Assembly (NCBI GenBank): GCA_934591725.1
Contig: CAKTPR010000048.1
Span: 1-16,756, forward strand
DNA from: an uncultured Oscillospiraceae bacterium
Lineage (GTDB): Bacteria; Bacillota; Clostridia; Oscillospirales; Oscillospiraceae
DNA: 16,756 nucleotides
Direction: 5' to 3'
Part shown: positions 1 through 7,694 of the stretch, one piece after another
Position numbering within the stretch: the first letter of the stretch is position 1
Layout: each line of letters begins with the position of its first letter
Made by a program: the position numbers and the translations under genes
Notes under the pieces: generated by a model
Database searches by the model: none
The model's input: only the letters and a program-made list of their open reading frames with translations
What the model was told of the DNA's origin: nothing

Positions 1-219
1 GTCCCCCGCTACGCCGTGACTATGGGCATAGGCGAGATAATGATGGCAAAGCGCCTGCTGATGATCCTCAGCGGCTCGAACAAGGCCGACGCCGCCCGCC
101 AGCTCCTCATGAGCGACGCTGTCACCTGTGCCTGCCCCGCAACGCTTATGAAGCTCCACCATGACGCGACCGTCATCATCACCCGTGAGCTTGCCGACGC
201 CATCGGCTACAAAGGCTGA
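1..219 (+). CDS. nagB: Glucosamine-6-phosphate deaminase, C-terminal part (5' end outside window)
   Basis: The reading frame is open from the first base to a TGA at 217-219 and gives about 72 residues. The visible segment has the features of the NagB C-terminus: an AVTMGIGEI stretch followed by MMAKRLLMILSG, an N/K-A-D-A-ARQLL helix, and a CPAT..KLH segment near the end. In the family this enzyme converts glucosamine-6-phosphate to fructose-6-phosphate and ammonium in the cytoplasm, feeding amino sugars into glycolysis. The N-terminal catalytic residues lie outside the window and cannot be checked. A GTG at 16 is internal to the gene, not a start. The gene ends just before a shared terminator hairpin. 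A paralogous NagB-like isomerase is the only realistic alternative. Confidence 0.85.
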   Translation, partial: VPRYAVTMGIGEIMMAKRLLMILSGSNKADAARQLLMSDAVTCACPATLMKLHHDATVIITRELADAIGYKG

Positions 220-241
220 ATTGCTCTAAACTCCATATAAA

Positions 242-274
242 ATACCCCTTACGCAAAATTTGCGTAAGGGGTAT
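242..274. terminator. Bidirectional terminator between nagB and the lysozyme lipoprotein gene
   Basis: This is a near-perfect inverted repeat with arms ATACCCCTTACGCAAA and TTTGCGTAAGGGGTAT and almost no loop. On the plus strand it is followed by a T-rich stretch (ATCTTATAATGTTTTG). On the minus strand it is followed by ATTTTATATGG. It lies between convergent genes and can serve both. Confidence 0.8.
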
Positions 275-292
275 AATCTTATAATGTTTTGT

Positions 293-1504
293 TTATTCCG
301 TTTCCTCTACAAGTGCGTACTTGTCAAGATACTCGCTTGCGAGCGTCGTCCTGCCGCCGTGAATGAGTGCCTGAAGATAGACCTTTGAAAACTCAAGCGT
401 CGCGGACAGCTCGTCCTCCGCGTTCACCAGATACTCCAGCAGCTCCGGATAATCGTTCCTGAGCTCCTGCATGATGAACTCGCACTGGGTCAGCAGGTCG
501 CCCACCGATGTGCCGTTCTCCATCGCAAGGTCATACAGATATCCCTTGCGCTCGCCCGTCCACTGGCACAGGCCGTAGCCGTGGCCGCACTTGTCCCTCG
601 GCAGGTATTTTATAAACGCCTCTCTGTTTATAGAGCCGTTATCTATGCTGTCGGTATAGTCCTGTGAGAAATAGAACTGCGAGGTAAAATCGCCCTCGAC
701 GCGCGTCGGCTCGCAGGAGCTTTCGGAATCGATGCAGCCGAGTATCGCCGCCGTGCTGTATGGGTTATCAAGCTGCTCGACGAAGTAGTTCCATATGATA
801 CCGGCGTTGCTGGTGTCATAGGTCGTCTGCGCGGCGTATTCCTTTTTCCCGGTGGAAGCTGTCGGCGCCGCGGCTTCCGTCTGCTTGGGCTGTTCCGGTG
901 CAGCGGCAGTCTCTGGCTGCGCCGTCTCTGTCTTGGGCTGTGTGCTGTTCTGCGCGCCCTCAACGTAGAGCGTGAACTTCTTGTCTATGAGCACCGTCTC
1001 AACAGTCTCGCCCTTGTTTTCCGCCGAGGCGGTCAGCTGATATGTATACTCCCCCGCGCCGAGGTCTGCAAAATGCATGGACGCGTTCACCGTACCCGCA
1101 AGGCTGAATTCCGGTGAATACGGCACAAAGGCATATTCCTGAATAACCTCGCCGTCCTTGAGGAGCCGTCCCGTGACGTTCGTGAGCTGCCCCTTGTCGG
1201 TCTTGACAACGCCCCTTATATCAACAACGTTCCCCGCCTTCATATCCGAAGGCTCGGTCGCATCAGAAATGGTAATGACCGGAATGTTCGGGTTCGGCGT
1301 CGCCGTCGGAGTCGGGGTAGGCTCTGGCGCAGCCGTCGGTTCTGGCGTAGGCTCCGGCGTCGGCGTGGGCGCCGCCGTCTCCTGCACCTGCACTGCGGCA
1401 GTCGGCGTCGGTACAGCGTCGGGCTTGCCCGTGCAGCCGGTAAGCGTAAGCAGTATTGATACCGCAAGCGTAAGCGCCGCGGAGGACTTTATCGGTTTTG
1501 TCAT
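293..1504 (-). CDS. Secreted lipoprotein with phage-tail-type lysozyme domain
   Basis: The 403-residue product starts with a lipoprotein signal peptide: charged K3/K6, a hydrophobic stretch at 9-22, and lipobox L-T-G-C with the lipidated Cys at 24. A Pro/Thr/Glu-rich stalk follows (about 31-74, PTPEPTPEP-type). Next come a beta-rich segment (about 75-183) and a second Ala/Pro/Gln/Thr-rich linker (about 185-220). The C-terminal domain (about 230-397) resembles the phage tail lysozyme fold (Phage_lysozyme2-like), with candidate catalytic Glu261 in IDSESSCEP and GYGLCQWTG at 309-317. Such domains cleave peptidoglycan, so a surface-anchored cell-wall hydrolase is inferred. Five Cys cluster in this domain (257, 264, 306, 313, 341), so disulfides are possible. 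The ATG is preceded by CCGGAG at a suitable distance. The gene appears monocistronic, with its own promoter and a terminator at the 3' end. There is no phage context, so a host wall-remodelling role is likelier than a prophage remnant. Confidence 0.82.
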   Translation of the reverse strand: MTKPIKSSAALTLAVSILLTLTGCTGKPDAVPTPTAAVQVQETAAPTPTPEPTPEPTAAPEPTPTPTATPNPNIPVITISDATEPSDMKAGNVVDIRGVVKTDKGQLTNVTGRLLKDGEVIQEYAFVPYSPEFSLAGTVNASMHFADLGAGEYTYQLTASAENKGETVETVLIDKKFTLYVEGAQNSTQPKTETAQPETAAAPEQPKQTEAAAPTASTGKKEYAAQTTYDTSNAGIIWNYFVEQLDNPYSTAAILGCIDSESSCEPTRVEGDFTSQFYFSQDYTDSIDNGSINREAFIKYLPRDKCGHGYGLCQWTGERKGYLYDLAMENGTSVGDLLTQCEFIMQELRNDYPELLEYLVNAEDELSATLEFSKVYLQALIHGGRTTLASEYLDKYALVEETE

Positions 1505-1544
1505 TTGTTAAATCTCCGGCATGAATATTTTTCCATGTCTGGTT

Positions 1545-1573
1545 ATTATACTTCCAATCACGCAATATTTCAA
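1545..1573 (-). promoter_or_regulatory. Sigma-A-type promoter of the lysozyme lipoprotein gene
   Basis: On the minus strand, TTGAAA (1573-1568) and a perfect TATAAT (1550-1545) are separated by 17 bp. The -10 lies about 40 bp upstream of the ATG. No other gene lies between them, so this should drive the lipoprotein gene independently of the upstream TPR gene. Confidence 0.75.
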
Positions 1574-1634
1574 CACCAAAGATTTAACATTTAACACATT
1601 TTGCATATCATTCCGAAACAGCAAAGATGTCTCT

Positions 1635-2549
1635 TCATTTCTTCGGAGCGGATTTCTTTCTATCCATACCCTTTATACAGTCGTTCGCCCACCAGAAAAA
1701 GCCAGGCGTTGAGACATAGAGGAAATCATTATCCATAACCGCTGTTATCAATTCTTCAATAGTGTTCGGGCAATATCCATACGGGTTGAGCTGCTCAGCA
1801 TATTCTTCTATTTTATCCCTGACGAAAGCTGAGAAGAACTTCTTTGTATCCCGGTTTATAAGCATGAGTCTTTTCAGATATTCCGCAGATATGTCGCGCT
1901 TGTTCAGTTTAAAATACAGCACCGCCATTGCCAGCAGCATCATTGACTCGTCATGCTCACCATATTCTTTCAGCAGCTTCTTCGCAGCATTCTCTTCCTC
2001 AAGCTGTGCATACAGATGCATCAGGCTGAACCTCACGCCGAGGTTGTCATTATCGCACAGCTCCAGCATCCGCTGTCCTTCCCTAGCTGCCGGACGCATC
2101 ATGCCGCATGCGATCAGCGTGTGAAAATATTCCATTCGTACACGCATATACGGCCTTGTCTCTAAAACCAGCCAAAAATCACCCTTGTTCTCCCTAAAGA
2201 ATCCGCCATCTGTCATCAGCTTGTCGCCCTTTTCTGTCAAGGCTGCCAATTCGTTCAGCTTTTCCACCGCGTTTTTCGCCTTCTCATCGATAAGCATAAG
2301 CGCGGCATCAAGATTATCCGGCTCCAGCTCCAAGGCCTTGTTCAGATACTCCAGTCTTTTTTTCTTTGTTTTTGCCTCCTCTGCAAGCTCAAGATAATCA
2401 TCCGCGCACTCCTGTACACTGCTGCGCTTTCCTGAATTACCGCCCTGACCAAAGTATACATCGGCAAGCTCCCCTATTTTTTTCCCGTCGCCGTTCTTCT
2501 CAAGAAAGTTCATAAAATCCTGAAGTGTTTTTTCTGTTTCTCTGCTCAT
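1635..2549 (-). CDS. TPR-repeat protein (ST7-like helical repeats)
   Basis: The product is 304 residues from the ATG at 2549. That start is preceded by GGGAG 5 nt upstream. An in-frame ATG 12 nt earlier has its purine tract directly adjoining it and is less suitable, and the frame further upstream runs through promoter-like DNA. The sequence is acidic and helical with tetratricopeptide-type repeats, for example RLEYLNKALELEPDNLDAA near residues 63-81 and a later unit with AEYLKRLMLINRD. The segment GDFWLVLETRPYMRVR is the kind of motif found in ST7-like TPR proteins. No signal peptide or membrane segment is visible, so it is probably a cytoplasmic protein-interaction scaffold. Its specific role is unknown. 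It is transcribed divergently from the RNA methyltransferase gene. No clear terminator follows, so some read-through into the lipoprotein gene is possible. Confidence 0.72.
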   Translation of the reverse strand: MSRETEKTLQDFMNFLEKNGDGKKIGELADVYFGQGGNSGKRSSVQECADDYLELAEEAKTKKKRLEYLNKALELEPDNLDAALMLIDEKAKNAVEKLNELAALTEKGDKLMTDGGFFRENKGDFWLVLETRPYMRVRMEYFHTLIACGMMRPAAREGQRMLELCDNDNLGVRFSLMHLYAQLEEENAAKKLLKEYGEHDESMMLLAMAVLYFKLNKRDISAEYLKRLMLINRDTKKFFSAFVRDKIEEYAEQLNPYGYCPNTIEELITAVMDNDFLYVSTPGFFWWANDCIKGMDRKKSAPKK

Positions 2550-2582
2550 TTTTTCTCCCATCCTTCTGTCAAAAATTGTCCG

Positions 2583-2611
2583 CTTATCAGCTTTTATATA
2601 AGAACTGTCAA
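2583..2611 (-). promoter_or_regulatory. Possible promoter of the TPR gene
   Basis: On the minus strand there is a perfect TTGACA (2611-2606), a 17-bp spacer and GATAAG (2588-2583), about 34 bp upstream of the chosen ATG. The -10 matches the consensus at only four positions, so this is tentative. Confidence 0.45.
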
Positions 2612-2707
2612 TATTACTATCATATCCAGCTTGAAATTTCAATTCCTTTCGTCGACATTCGCAAATTGTTTCATGTTCCGAAAAAATCAAGAAATTCCCG
2701 CTATCCA

Positions 2708-2736
2708 TTTACAACGTCAAATTTTTGTAGTATTAT
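2708..2736 (+). promoter_or_regulatory. Sigma-A-type promoter of the methyltransferase-lipid kinase operon
   Basis: TTTACA (2708-2713), a 17-bp spacer and TATTAT (2731-2736) lie immediately upstream of an AGGAG (2755-2759) and the ATG at 2765. Both hexamers are one base off consensus. Confidence 0.7.
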
Positions 2737-2764
2737 TTATAAAGTTAAAATATCAGGAGCAATT

Positions 2765-3877
2765 ATGGAATATAAATTCTGCGTCCCCTGCCTTCTTGGG
2801 CTCGAGGGGCCGATATCCGATGAACTGAAGAGAATGGACATGGCAGATGTCGTGTCCGAGAATGGCCGCGTGTACTTTACCGGCGGAGACGAGGCGCTTG
2901 CCCGCGCCAATATCTGCCTGCGCATCGGTGAGCGCGTGCTTATCGAAATGGGCAGGTTCGACGCTTTCACGTTTGACGAGCTGTTTGAGGGCACAAAGGC
3001 TCTGCCTTGGGAGTCTATCATCCCGAAGGACGGCGCTTTCCCCGTCAAGGGCTACAGTCTCAATTCAAAGCTTTTCTCCGTTTCCGACTGCCAGAAGATA
3101 ATCAAGAAGGCCGTGGTCGAGCGGCTCAAGCGCTCCTACGGTCTGGAGTGGTTCCCGGAGACGGGCGCGCTGTATCAGATCCAGTTCTCCATAATGAAGG
3201 ATCGTGTCTCCCTCTGCATAGACACCTCTGGCGACGGGCTGCACAAGCGCGGCTACCGCCCTGCGCACAATGCCGCGCCCCTCAAGGAGACCATGGCCGC
3301 TGCCATGGTGAAGCTCTCGCGCTACCGCGGGCGGGACGATTTCTGCGATCCCTTCTGCGGCAGCGGCACTATCCCCATCGAGGCCGCGCTCATCGCCAGG
3401 AACCGCGCGCCGGGGCTTGACCGCGGCTTCACCGCGATGAGCTGGAAGAGCATCGACCGCCGCGTCTGGGAGCAGGAGCGCGAGGCCGCCAAAGCGAGGG
3501 AGTACCACGGCGACTATAACATCGTCGGCGCAGACATTGACCCGAAGGCCATAGAGATCGCCCGTGAGAACGCGCAGCGCGCCGGTGTGGACGACGTCGT
3601 CCGCTTCGAGGTCGCGGACGCGATGAAGTTTGACCGCAGGACAGAGCGCGGCGTCATCGTCACGAACCCGCCTTACGGTGAGCGCATCATGGAAAAGGAG
3701 CAGGCGGAGGAGCTTTACCGTGGCTTTGGTAAGGCGTACCTGCAAAGCGAGAACTGGCAGCTCTACCTGCTGTCCTCCCACACGGAGTTTGAGCGCTGCT
3801 TCGGCAAGATGGCCGACAAGAAGCGCAAGCTCTATAACGGCATGATAAAGTGCGACCTGTTCATGTACTTCAAGTAA
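2765..3877 (+). CDS. THUMP-domain class I SAM-dependent RNA methyltransferase (RlmL/YpsC type)
   Basis: The product is 370 residues. The start at 2765 is set by AGGAG at 2755-2759; the open frame continues upstream but through the promoter. An N-terminal ferredoxin-like/THUMP region (about 1-160) carries the family pattern C..GLE..I..EL and a run ending in CIDTSGDGLHKRGYR. The C-terminal Rossmann methyltransferase domain has SAM-binding motif I, DPFCGSGT (195-202), an acidic loop GADIDPKAIEIA, and the N6/N2-type catalytic motif NPPYGER (301-307). By family, these proteins methylate a base in 23S rRNA, usually N2 of a guanine. The exact target in this organism is inferred only. It is the first gene of an apparent two-gene operon, with 19 bp to the lipid kinase gene. 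Confidence 0.88.
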   Translation: MEYKFCVPCLLGLEGPISDELKRMDMADVVSENGRVYFTGGDEALARANICLRIGERVLIEMGRFDAFTFDELFEGTKALPWESIIPKDGAFPVKGYSLNSKLFSVSDCQKIIKKAVVERLKRSYGLEWFPETGALYQIQFSIMKDRVSLCIDTSGDGLHKRGYRPAHNAAPLKETMAAAMVKLSRYRGRDDFCDPFCGSGTIPIEAALIARNRAPGLDRGFTAMSWKSIDRRVWEQEREAAKAREYHGDYNIVGADIDPKAIEIARENAQRAGVDDVVRFEVADAMKFDRRTERGVIVTNPPYGERIMEKEQAEELYRGFGKAYLQSENWQLYLLSSHTEFERCFGKMADKKRKLYNGMIKCDLFMYFK

Positions 3878-3896
3878 ACGCATCGGAGAGATATAA

Positions 3897-4844
3897 ATGA
3901 AGCATCTTTTTATAGTCAACCCCACTGCCGGCGGCAGCGATAAAACCGCAATAGTCACCGAGCGCGTCAACGCCGCATTTTCGCATTTTGAGACCAGCGG
4001 CGATACATACGAAATTTATGTCACCAAAGCTCCCATGGACGCCCCCGGCAAGATAAAGGCCGAGGCAGCCGGGAACGAAAAGCTGCACGTCTACGCCTGC
4101 GGCGGGGACGGTACCTTCAATGAGTGCGTCTGCGGCGCAGCGGGTCTGGATAACGTCGCCGTCTGCCCCTTCCCCACCGGCACGGGCAATGATTTCTGCC
4201 GTATGTTCGGCGAGGAAAAAGACATGTTCCGCGACCTTGATGCGCTCCTGCGCGGCAGTGAGCACCCCATCGACCTTATCGACTGCAACGGCCGCTTCTG
4301 TTCAAATATATGCTCCGTCGGCATCGACGCGCGCATCGGCACCTCCGTGCACAATTACAGCAAGATCCCCGTCATCGGCGGCGCGACCGGCTATGTCGTC
4401 TCCCTTATCGTGAACGTCCTCAAGGGCATCAACCGGCATATGCGCGTGCGGATCAAGGACTTCTATGTAGATGAGGAGCTTGCACTCGTCTGCGTCTGCA
4501 ACGGGCGCTACTACGGCGGCGGCTTCAACCCCTCGCTGACCGCGCGCCCGGACGACGGCGTGCTCGACGTCTTTGTCGTCAAGAAGGTCGGGCTCATCAC
4601 ACTCGCTCGCATGCTCGGCAAGTACGCCTCAGGCCGTGCGGACGAATGCCCGCAGTATATCACGCGCATCCAGACGGACGAGGTCAGCATCAGCTTTGAT
4701 GAGGACAACGTCATCAACATTGACGGCGAGGCCGTGTTCTCAAAGGACGTAAACATCCATGTGATCCACAACGCGGTCAAGCTCATCGTCCCCGCGGGGA
4801 TGAAATTCTTCGAGCAGGCTTCCGCCGAGACAGCCGCCGTATAA
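3897..4844 (+). CDS. Diacylglycerol kinase-family lipid kinase (DgkB/YegS-like)
   Basis: The 315-residue product has the hallmarks of the DAGK catalytic family. The N-terminus is MKHLFIVNPTAGG, with the N-P-x-A-G nucleotide loop. The GGDGT motif is at 69-73 and the PTGTGNDF motif at 93-100. A C-terminal beta domain carries an NIDGE segment (VINIDGEAVF). These enzymes use ATP to phosphorylate a lipid such as diacylglycerol at the inner membrane face, for lipid recycling in Gram-positives. Substrate specificity cannot be read from sequence. A GGAGAG lies just upstream of the ATG. The gene follows the methyltransferase by 19 bp and is probably cotranscribed. I see no clear terminator in the 60 bp downstream. 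Confidence 0.87.
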   Translation: MKHLFIVNPTAGGSDKTAIVTERVNAAFSHFETSGDTYEIYVTKAPMDAPGKIKAEAAGNEKLHVYACGGDGTFNECVCGAAGLDNVAVCPFPTGTGNDFCRMFGEEKDMFRDLDALLRGSEHPIDLIDCNGRFCSNICSVGIDARIGTSVHNYSKIPVIGGATGYVVSLIVNVLKGINRHMRVRIKDFYVDEELALVCVCNGRYYGGGFNPSLTARPDDGVLDVFVVKKVGLITLARMLGKYASGRADECPQYITRIQTDEVSISFDEDNVINIDGEAVFSKDVNIHVIHNAVKLIVPAGMKFFEQASAETAAV

Positions 4845-4905
4845 GGCACTGCGCACTTGTAACAAAAAATTCAAAAAGTCCTGCCCGGTTTTTTATATAT
4901 AGGGC

Positions 4906-4936
4906 TTGCAAAATTTGAAAAGTGTGGTATTATAAT
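4906..4936 (+). promoter_or_regulatory. groESL promoter
   Basis: TTGCAA (4906-4911) precedes overlapping -10 candidates: TATTAT (4928-4933, 16-bp spacer) and a perfect TATAAT (4931-4936, 19-bp spacer). The CIRCE element starts within or directly after the -10, which is where HrcA would block transcription. Confidence 0.7.
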
Positions 4937-4976
4937 CACCGTTAGCACTCATAGGTGTTGAGTGCTAACGGTGATT
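4934..4976. promoter_or_regulatory. CIRCE operator (HrcA binding site), extended palindrome
   Basis: The canonical halves TTAGCACTC (4942-4950) and GAGTGCTAA (4960-4968) are separated by exactly 9 nt, the classic CIRCE form. The match is perfect. The inverted symmetry extends outwards to 17-bp arms (4934-4950 and 4960-4976), which is longer than the standard 9-bp arms. By established knowledge HrcA represses here until heat stress. hrcA itself is not in the window. Confidence 0.95.
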
Positions 4977-5009
4977 GATTTTGTAAAATTTTTTTGGAGG
5001 TATATAAGT

Positions 5010-5294
5010 ATGAAACTCAAACCTTTGGCAGACAGAGTCGTGTTGAAGCAGAATGCAGCTGAGGAGCGCACCTCCTCCGGTATTTTCCTGACGGCTTCCG
5101 CGCAGGAGAAGCCTGAGGTGTACGAGGTCGTCGAAGTCGGCCCCGGCGGCATGGTCGACGGCAATCAGGTCGATATGATCGTCAAGGCCGGTCAGCAGGT
5201 TCTCGTCGGCAAGTACAGCGGCAGCAAGGTCAAGCTCGACGATGAGGAATACACCATCGTCCGTCAGAGCGACATCCTCGCGGTCATCGAGTAA
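5010..5294 (+). CDS. groES: Co-chaperonin GroES (Cpn10)
   Basis: The 94-residue product is full length for the family. The start at 5010 is set by GGAGG at 4996-5000; the frame extends upstream only into the CIRCE region. It begins MKLKPLADRVVLK, typical of Cpn10. The mobile loop is at about 18-35, with the hydrophobic tripeptide I-F-L (25-27) that docks on GroEL. The roof and C-terminal strands end in SDILAVIE. It caps the GroEL ring to close the folding chamber in the cytoplasm. It is the first gene of groES-groEL, controlled by the CIRCE element directly upstream, with 36 bp to groEL. Confidence 0.97.
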   Translation: MKLKPLADRVVLKQNAAEERTSSGIFLTASAQEKPEVYEVVEVGPGGMVDGNQVDMIVKAGQQVLVGKYSGSKVKLDDEEYTIVRQSDILAVIE

Positions 5295-5330
5295 GACAGC
5301 ATATCGGAATTTTAAGGAGGCTTAATTATT

Positions 5331-6959
5331 ATGGCAAAGCAGATAATATACGGTGAAGAAGCAAGAAAGGCTATCGAGCGCGGCGTAAACCAGCTGGCCG
5401 ATACCGTTAAAATAACCCTCGGCCCCAAGGGCCGCAATGTCGTTCTGGACAAGAAGTTCGGTTCTCCCCTGATCACGAATGACGGCGTTACCATCGCAAA
5501 GGAAATAGAGCTTGAGGACGCTTTCGAGAATATGGGCGCACAGCTCATCAAGGAAGTCTCCACCAAGACCAACGACGTCGCCGGTGACGGCACCACCTCC
5601 GCGACTGTTCTGGCTCAGGCCATGATCGGCGAGGGGCTCAAGAATCTGGCCGCCGGCGCAAACCCGATGGTCATGAAGAAGGGCATCCAGAAGGCCACCA
5701 AGGCCGCCGTTGAGGCTGTCAAGACCGCTTCCCAGCCCGTCTCCGGTTCCAAGGATATCGCCCGTGTCGGCACTATCTCCTCCGGCGACGAGGTCATCGG
5801 TTCCCTGATCGCCGAGGCTATGGAGAAGGTCAGCCAGAACGGTGTCATCACCATTGAAGAGAGCAAGACCGCCGAGACCTACAGCGACGTTGTCGAAGGC
5901 ATGCAGTTCGACCGCGGCTACCTCTCCCCCTACATGGCCACCGATATGGACAAGATGGAAGCCGTCATTGACGACGCTCTCATCCTCATCACCGATAAGA
6001 AGATCACCAACATTCAGGAGATCCTGCCCCTGCTTGAGCAGATAGTCAAGGGCGGTCGCAAGCTCCTCATCATCGCTGAGGACGTCGAGGGCGAAGCTCT
6101 TGCCACCATCATCCTCAACAAGCTGCGCGGCACCTTCACCTGCGTGTGCGTCAAGGCTCCCGGCTTCGGCGACAGACGCAAGGAAATGCTGCAGGATATC
6201 GCCATCCTCACCGGCGGCCAGGTTATCTCCAGCGAGCTCGGCATGGAGCTCAAGGATGCTCAGCTCAATATGCTCGGCCAGGCGCATCAGGTCAAGGTCA
6301 CCAAGGAGAACACCATCATTGTTGACGGCGCAGGCGATGCCGACGCTATCAAGTCCCGCACCGCTCAGATCGAGCACCAGATCAGTGTCACCACTTCCGA
6401 GTACGACAAGGAGAAGCTGCAGGAGCGTCTGGCAAAGCTGTCCGGCGGCGTAGCAGTCATCAAGGTCGGTGCCGCAACCGAGACCGAGATGAAGGAAAAG
6501 AAGCTCCGCATTGAGGACGCTCTCAACGCCACCCGTGCAGCAGTCGCAGAGGGCATCGTCCCCGGCGGCGGCACTGCTTATGTCATCGCCGCAAAGGCTG
6601 CCGACAAGCTCGTCTCCACTCTCGAGGGCGATGAAAAGACCGGCGCTGCCCTTATCGCAAAGGCTCTGAAGGCTCCTATCATGCAGATCGCCGCGAACGC
6701 CGGTCTGGAAGGCGCTGTCATCCTCAACAACGTCTACAACAGCACCGACACCAACTACGGCTTCGATGCCGCAAACGACAAGTACGGCGACATGATCGAG
6801 CTCGGCATCGTCGACCCGACCAAGGTCTGCCGCAGCGCTCTTGAGAATGCTGCTTCCGTCGCTTCCATGGTTCTGACCACTGAGAGCCTCGTTGCCGACA
6901 TTCCTGAGAAGAATCCTCCTATGCCCGCAGCAGGCGGCGACATGGGCGGTATGTACTAA
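5331..6959 (+). CDS. groEL: Chaperonin GroEL (Cpn60)
   Basis: The 542-residue product is full length. AAGGAGG at 5314-5320 precedes the ATG. The nucleotide-binding residues are in place: TLGPKG (29-34) and GDGTTSATVLA starting at 85, where Asp86 corresponds to the conserved catalytic-site Asp87 of E. coli. The C-terminal equatorial segment carries VPGGGTAY. The tail ends in a short Gly/Met segment (GGDMGGMY), as in many Firmicutes. GroEL assembles into a double ring that folds client proteins with ATP and GroES. The gene lies in the CIRCE-controlled operon and ends in a strong hairpin. Codon use is strongly biased towards C-ending codons, consistent with high expression. Confidence 0.98.
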   Translation: MAKQIIYGEEARKAIERGVNQLADTVKITLGPKGRNVVLDKKFGSPLITNDGVTIAKEIELEDAFENMGAQLIKEVSTKTNDVAGDGTTSATVLAQAMIGEGLKNLAAGANPMVMKKGIQKATKAAVEAVKTASQPVSGSKDIARVGTISSGDEVIGSLIAEAMEKVSQNGVITIEESKTAETYSDVVEGMQFDRGYLSPYMATDMDKMEAVIDDALILITDKKITNIQEILPLLEQIVKGGRKLLIIAEDVEGEALATIILNKLRGTFTCVCVKAPGFGDRRKEMLQDIAILTGGQVISSELGMELKDAQLNMLGQAHQVKVTKENTIIVDGAGDADAIKSRTAQIEHQISVTTSEYDKEKLQERLAKLSGGVAVIKVGAATETEMKEKKLRIEDALNATRAAVAEGIVPGGGTAYVIAAKAADKLVSTLEGDEKTGAALIAKALKAPIMQIAANAGLEGAVILNNVYNSTDTNYGFDAANDKYGDMIELGIVDPTKVCRSALENAASVASMVLTTESLVADIPEKNPPMPAAGGDMGGMY

Positions 6960-6985
6960 GCCGCACCGCAAAACCAATAAAACTT

Positions 6986-7025
6986 AATTGCCCCGGCATC
7001 TGTTCTCGCAGATGCCGGGGCAATT
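6986..7025. terminator. Bidirectional terminator of groESL and the acetyltransferase gene
   Basis: A perfect 17-bp stem (AATTGCCCCGGCATCTG paired with its complement at 7009-7025) encloses the 6-nt loop TTCTCG. On the plus side the stem ends in CAATTTG. On the minus side it is followed by AAGTTTTATTGG, a better T-rich tail. It sits between convergent genes. Confidence 0.88.
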
Positions 7026-7031
7026 TGCTGC

Positions 7032-7667
7032 TCAGTCCTGAATGCTTCTGATCTTAGTCAAGTTCCCGCTGCACAGGGCCTCCATGCTGCGGAAAATTTT
7101 GTCCGGTTCCCAGTCCCACCATCTGAGCTTCAGCAGGTACTCCGTGAGTTCTTCATCAAACCGCTGCCGTATCACCCGGCACGGATTTCCTCCTGCAATG
7201 CAGTAGGCGGGAACGTCCTTTGCCACGACGGAATTTGCGGCAATGATAGCGCCGTCGCCGATATGTACCCCCGGCATGACGGTCACATTCTGCCCGATCC
7301 ACACATCATTCCCGACGACCGTATCTCCCTTGAGCGGCAGCTCGTCAAGCGTCGGCGCGAACCTTTCCCAGCCGCCGCCCATTATGTTGAACGGGTAGGT
7401 CGTCACGCTGTTCATTCTGTGGTTCGCGCCGTTCATGACAAACTCTATTCCCCTCGCGATGGCGCAGAATTTGCCGATAATGAGTCTATCACCTATGAAG
7501 TCGTAGTGATGCGTGACATGTTCCTCAAAGTGTTCCGCTCCGTTTACATCGTCGTAATAGCTGTAATCGCCGACAATGATGTTAGGACGCGTAATGACGT
7601 TTTTGATATACACGACCTGTTTGATGTTTTCATTCGGATAAATTTTATTCGGATCAGGCCCTATCAT
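7032..7667 (-). CDS. Vat-like xenobiotic O-acetyltransferase (XAT family, left-handed beta helix)
   Basis: The 211-residue product has the length and landmarks of Vat streptogramin A acetyltransferases and the related CatB group. It starts with a GPDPNKIYP segment. A VGDYSYYDD segment follows, then LIIGKFCAIA and the catalytic-region motif MNGANHRM with candidate catalytic His83. The hexapeptide-repeat coil is LPLKGDTVVGNDVWIGQNVT, followed by VMPGVHIGDGAIIAANSVVAK. The C-terminal part has GGNPCRVIRQRF and RWWDW. The family transfers acetyl from acetyl-CoA to a hydroxyl of an antibiotic. Activity on streptogramin A is inferred from resemblance only, since many chromosomal XATs have unknown substrates. 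The ATG at 7667 follows an AGAGGGGAG. The gene lies 27 bp downstream of uvrA2 on the same strand and is probably cotranscribed. Confidence 0.82.
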   Translation of the reverse strand: MIGPDPNKIYPNENIKQVVYIKNVITRPNIIVGDYSYYDDVNGAEHFEEHVTHHYDFIGDRLIIGKFCAIARGIEFVMNGANHRMNSVTTYPFNIMGGGWERFAPTLDELPLKGDTVVGNDVWIGQNVTVMPGVHIGDGAIIAANSVVAKDVPAYCIAGGNPCRVIRQRFDEELTEYLLKLRWWDWEPDKIFRSMEALCSGNLTKIRSIQD

Positions 7668-7694
7668 ATTGCTCCCCTCTCTCAGATTTTAGCA

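Noticed and set aside
1158..1511. Plus-strand open frame rich in Val-Gly repeats (VGVGVGSG)
   Set aside because: It is the antisense of the Pro/Thr/Ala stalk coding region of the lipoprotein; it has no ribosome binding site or independent protein character.
2765..3420. Alternative upstream start at 2525 for the RNA methyltransferase
   Set aside because: The extra 80 codons cover the TPR gene start and the promoter at 2708-2736. The AGGAG and conserved MEYKFCVPC start support 2765.
4845..4905. Possible terminator after the lipid kinase gene
   Set aside because: There is a T-run (GGTTTTTTATATAT) but no convincing stem before it. Read-through into groESL cannot be excluded.
5322..6977. 551-codon minus-strand open frame opposite groEL
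   Set aside because: It is a mirror of a highly biased groEL gene. It lacks a recognisable domain, and groEL on the other strand is unambiguous.
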